Shown one piece after another: positions 35,691 to 37,405 of a stretch of DNA of 37,405 bases. The position numbers and the translations under genes are program-made. The stretch lies in NCBI RefSeq assembly GCF_019038415.1, contig NZ_JAFKRG010000051.1, positions 1 to 37,405 on the forward strand, written 5' to 3'. Source of the stretch: Synechococcus sp. CCY 9618. GTDB taxonomy: Bacteria; Cyanobacteriota; Cyanobacteriia; PCC-6307; Cyanobiaceae. Below the pieces are notes generated by a model that ran no database searches, had not been told where the DNA came from, and saw only the letters and a program-made list of their open reading frames with translations. Within the stretch, counting starts at the first letter, position 1, and each line of letters opens with the position of its first letter.

Positions 35691-35998
35691 AGCTACGGAC
35701 AATTATTCTGCAACTTGACTCAACTACCTATCCACAGCGAAACCTTCTCTAGATGGTTTTACCCATGACTGAAAGTTGATAGTCATTGGTCATCTTCCAA
35801 GAGTATGGCACACTATTCTTTATTTGAGATGGACTCTAGGGATGCTGATCAGGATGTTGATCCAAGACATCTCTGATTAATCCGCACGATTGAACTTGCT
35901 CACCTGAGTTGGGTAACTGGGGACTCCTGAAAAACAGCCGACGCCACATCGCCCCGCAACGGGCATCTGAGCAGGACTTACGCAGGCTATGGCCACGT
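35691..35998. other. Spacer with left end of the insertion sequence
   Basis: No gene is seen. Positions 35691-35919 are AT-rich and hold an imperfect direct repeat (GATGCTGATCAGGATGTTGATCC, two GATG-TGATC units, near 35841-35862). From about 35920 the sequence belongs to the insertion sequence. Confidence 0.45.
35920..35939. repeat. Candidate terminal inverted repeat of the IS
   Basis: GGGACTCCTGAAAAACAGCC lies 60 bases beyond the transposase stop, where an IS end is expected. The partner copy is not in the window. Confidence 0.45.
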
Positions 35999-37405
35999 CT
36001 ATGCGGTGACTGGCCAATCGTTCCATCCTTCGTCTGTAATTGTGCAGGCCTTCGCTGGTGAGGTATGGAGCCAGAGAAGGCTGCAGAGACAGGCAAAAAG
36101 GAGCACAGAAAGGAGGCGGAGCACCCTCAGGATCTTCTCGGCACACATCACCAGGAAACTCATGGAGATTGAGGTTGCAGCGCCGTGGGTAAGCCTCGCC
36201 ATGATCAGCTTCAGTGAATACTTTCGCTTGCCCGAGCCAAAGACTCCCTCCACTTCATTCCTCCGGCGCTGATCCGCACTGAGCTGTTGCTTGTGAGCTG
36301 CATTGATCTCTGCGTTTTTAGGAGGCCTTCCCAATCGTTTGCCCGAGAGACGAATTCCTGCTATCGCACAGAAGTGCCTGTTCTTAGCATTGATGTAAAT
36401 GCGATCAGCGCATATTCGCTCAGGGTAGCAACCATTGTCCTGCTTATACTTCTCGGCCTGAGCGATCAGATCCTCGCCTTCGTTGTAAGCATCCCAGCTG
36501 AGCCGATGCAGGAACGCAAATCCATTGCTAACAGAAATACTGATCTTGGCTCCGAATTCGACAGCAGCCCTTGCCTTTCCGCGCACAATGGGCCGTACCT
36601 GTCGCTGCACCAAATTGACAAGGCGATCAGGGATGCTCCTGGTCTTACTGTGGAGCAGAATGGTTTGCTGCCGGTGTAGCTCACTGCAGGCGAGGAGCTT
36701 ATGCCACCAATGCCTCCTCAGGGCTGAAAGGCATGCCCCATCAGCGATCAGGGCATCAATGGCTTCCAGATTGCGCTGCAGATAGTCAAGCTGCCGCCTC
36801 ACCGCAGCCTTGAGTCTTCTCCGTCGTGGTCTTTTCTGCTTGGCGACATTGAGAAAGTGTGCACGCGCTTTGCCGCGGTCATAACGAGGGCGATGCGCGC
36901 CATAACCGTTGGATTGCTTGCAGAGGTCATCAATCACTCTCTCTGTCGACTGCCTCGCCTCATTCAAAAGCTTGAGATCCGTTGGGTAGGTGATATCGGC
37001 AGGCGTGCAAGAGGCATCAATACTGAGCGTGCCCCAATTCTTCCCTTCTGGCCAGTCTGCGGGTTTGACCAGGCTATCGAGCAAGAGCTGATCGCCGTTG
37101 TCTTTATCATCTCCGCTTGAATCGTCATGGGTCTGAGCAGCGGCAGCCTCAATCAACTTCTCCTTATCTCGCTGAACCACAAGCTCTTTGATGTGCCTCA
37201 GGTCTTCATCTGAGAAACGCTTGCGGAAATGAACCATCATTGATGGATCAAACGGCACCTTGCTGGAGTAACCGGAAAATCCAAGGAAGAACTGCATGTA
37301 GGGATTCTCCTGTGACGTGACCCCCATCAGTGGTCCAGTTCCTATGAGAGCTGGTGGGGTGATCAGGCCGCTTTCCATTGCTGGAGGACTTCCATAGGCG
37401 TACGC
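35999..37405 (-). CDS. DDE transposase, IS5/IS1182-type (partial)
   Basis: The frame is open from the window edge; the first visible ATG (37378) is probably not the start, since about 70-90 N-terminal residues of this family should come before. ENPYMQFFLGF and PFDPSMMVHFRKRF belong to the DUF772-type N-terminal domain. The DDE domain has the first Asp in SIDASCTPADI, the second in ICADRIYINAKNR, and the Glu in RRNEVEGVFGSGKRKY. An Arg/Lys-rich insertion (KQKRPRRRRLKAAVRRQ) lies between. The visible sequence has no stop or frameshift, but the stretch before ENPY aligns poorly with my memory of the family, so N-terminal damage is possible. The host gene base composition is AT-richer than core. 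Confidence 0.88.
   Translation of the reverse strand, partial: AYAYGSPPAMESGLITPPALIGTGPLMGVTSQENPYMQFFLGFSGYSSKVPFDPSMMVHFRKRFSDEDLRHIKELVVQRDKEKLIEAAAAQTHDDSSGDDKDNGDQLLLDSLVKPADWPEGKNWGTLSIDASCTPADITYPTDLKLLNEARQSTERVIDDLCKQSNGYGAHRPRYDRGKARAHFLNVAKQKRPRRRRLKAAVRRQLDYLQRNLEAIDALIADGACLSALRRHWWHKLLACSELHRQQTILLHSKTRSIPDRLVNLVQRQVRPIVRGKARAAVEFGAKISISVSNGFAFLHRLSWDAYNEGEDLIAQAEKYKQDNGCYPERICADRIYINAKNRHFCAIAGIRLSGKRLGRPPKNAEINAAHKQQLSADQRRRNEVEGVFGSGKRKYSLKLIMARLTHGAATSISMSFLVMCAEKILRVLRLLSVLLFACLCSLLWLHTSPAKACTITDEGWNDWPVTA

Larger units (their letters stand above)
35920..37405 (-). mobile_element. IS5-like insertion sequence, cut by the window edge
   Basis: One transposase frame covers most of this segment and remains open at the last base. 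The inner end is marked by GGGACTCCTGAAAAACAGCC (35920-35939), which has the form of terminal inverted repeats of this type (G-rich tip then CTGAAAAA). The other end, and therefore any target duplication, lies outside. The boundary at 35920 is a proposal. Confidence 0.75.

Overview
The window is chromosomal DNA of a high-GC unicellular cyanobacterium, most likely an alpha-cyanobacterium of the Cyanobium/Synechococcus group. The evidence is a set of cyanobacterial signature genes in one place: petG, cytM, chlI, crtL, a CAAD/CURT1-type thylakoid protein, a PAP/fibrillin protein, a CBS-less IMPDH homologue (GuaB3) and the small RNA Yfr1 between guaB3 and trxA. Core genes use GC-rich third positions and are packed tightly, often joined by 4-base ATGA, GTGA or TTGA stop/start overlaps.

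Layout. 0-4.5 kb: two Fur-type operator candidates at the left edge, a Fur-family regulator, then a leftward operon (uncharacterised cyanobacterial protein, ATPase-less M41 protease, LarC, UPF0104 membrane protein). 4.6-8.4 kb: TPR membrane protein, small secreted protein, exonuclease III, Tat-exported phosphoesterase coupled to a fibrillin protein. 8.6-10.5 kb: cupin coupled to malate:quinone oxidoreductase. 10.4-14.4 kb: gyrA followed by crtL on the minus strand. 14.4-17.5 kb: a HcyBio/DUF39-like protein, a CAAD protein and guaB3. 17.5-22 kb: Yfr1, trxA, a long LOG-family protein (probably with a CTG start), hisH, rsmD, petG (37 residues, opposite strand), cytM and a TrmJ-type methyltransferase. 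21.7-25.8 kb: a translationally coupled chain of a class-A beta-lactamase-fold protein, DUF3370, chlI and ruvC.

From 25.9 kb the character changes. A short-chain dehydrogenase and a CruG/CrtQ-like membrane glycosyltransferase, with more AT and mixed codon use, form an accessory cassette, followed by an alpha/beta hydrolase on the other strand. Housekeeping genes return at 29.6-32.8 kb (5-formyl-THF cyclo-ligase, a 71-aa protein, a secreted protein, sufE, hom). From about 32.9 kb to the right edge the DNA is clearly AT-richer: a long gene-poor spacer, two tandem paralogous alpha/beta hydrolases and an IS5-like insertion sequence cut by the window edge. This right end is the best candidate for recently acquired, undescribed biology.

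I saw no CRISPR array, tRNA, rRNA or phage gene. All assignments are by reading; no similarity search was run.
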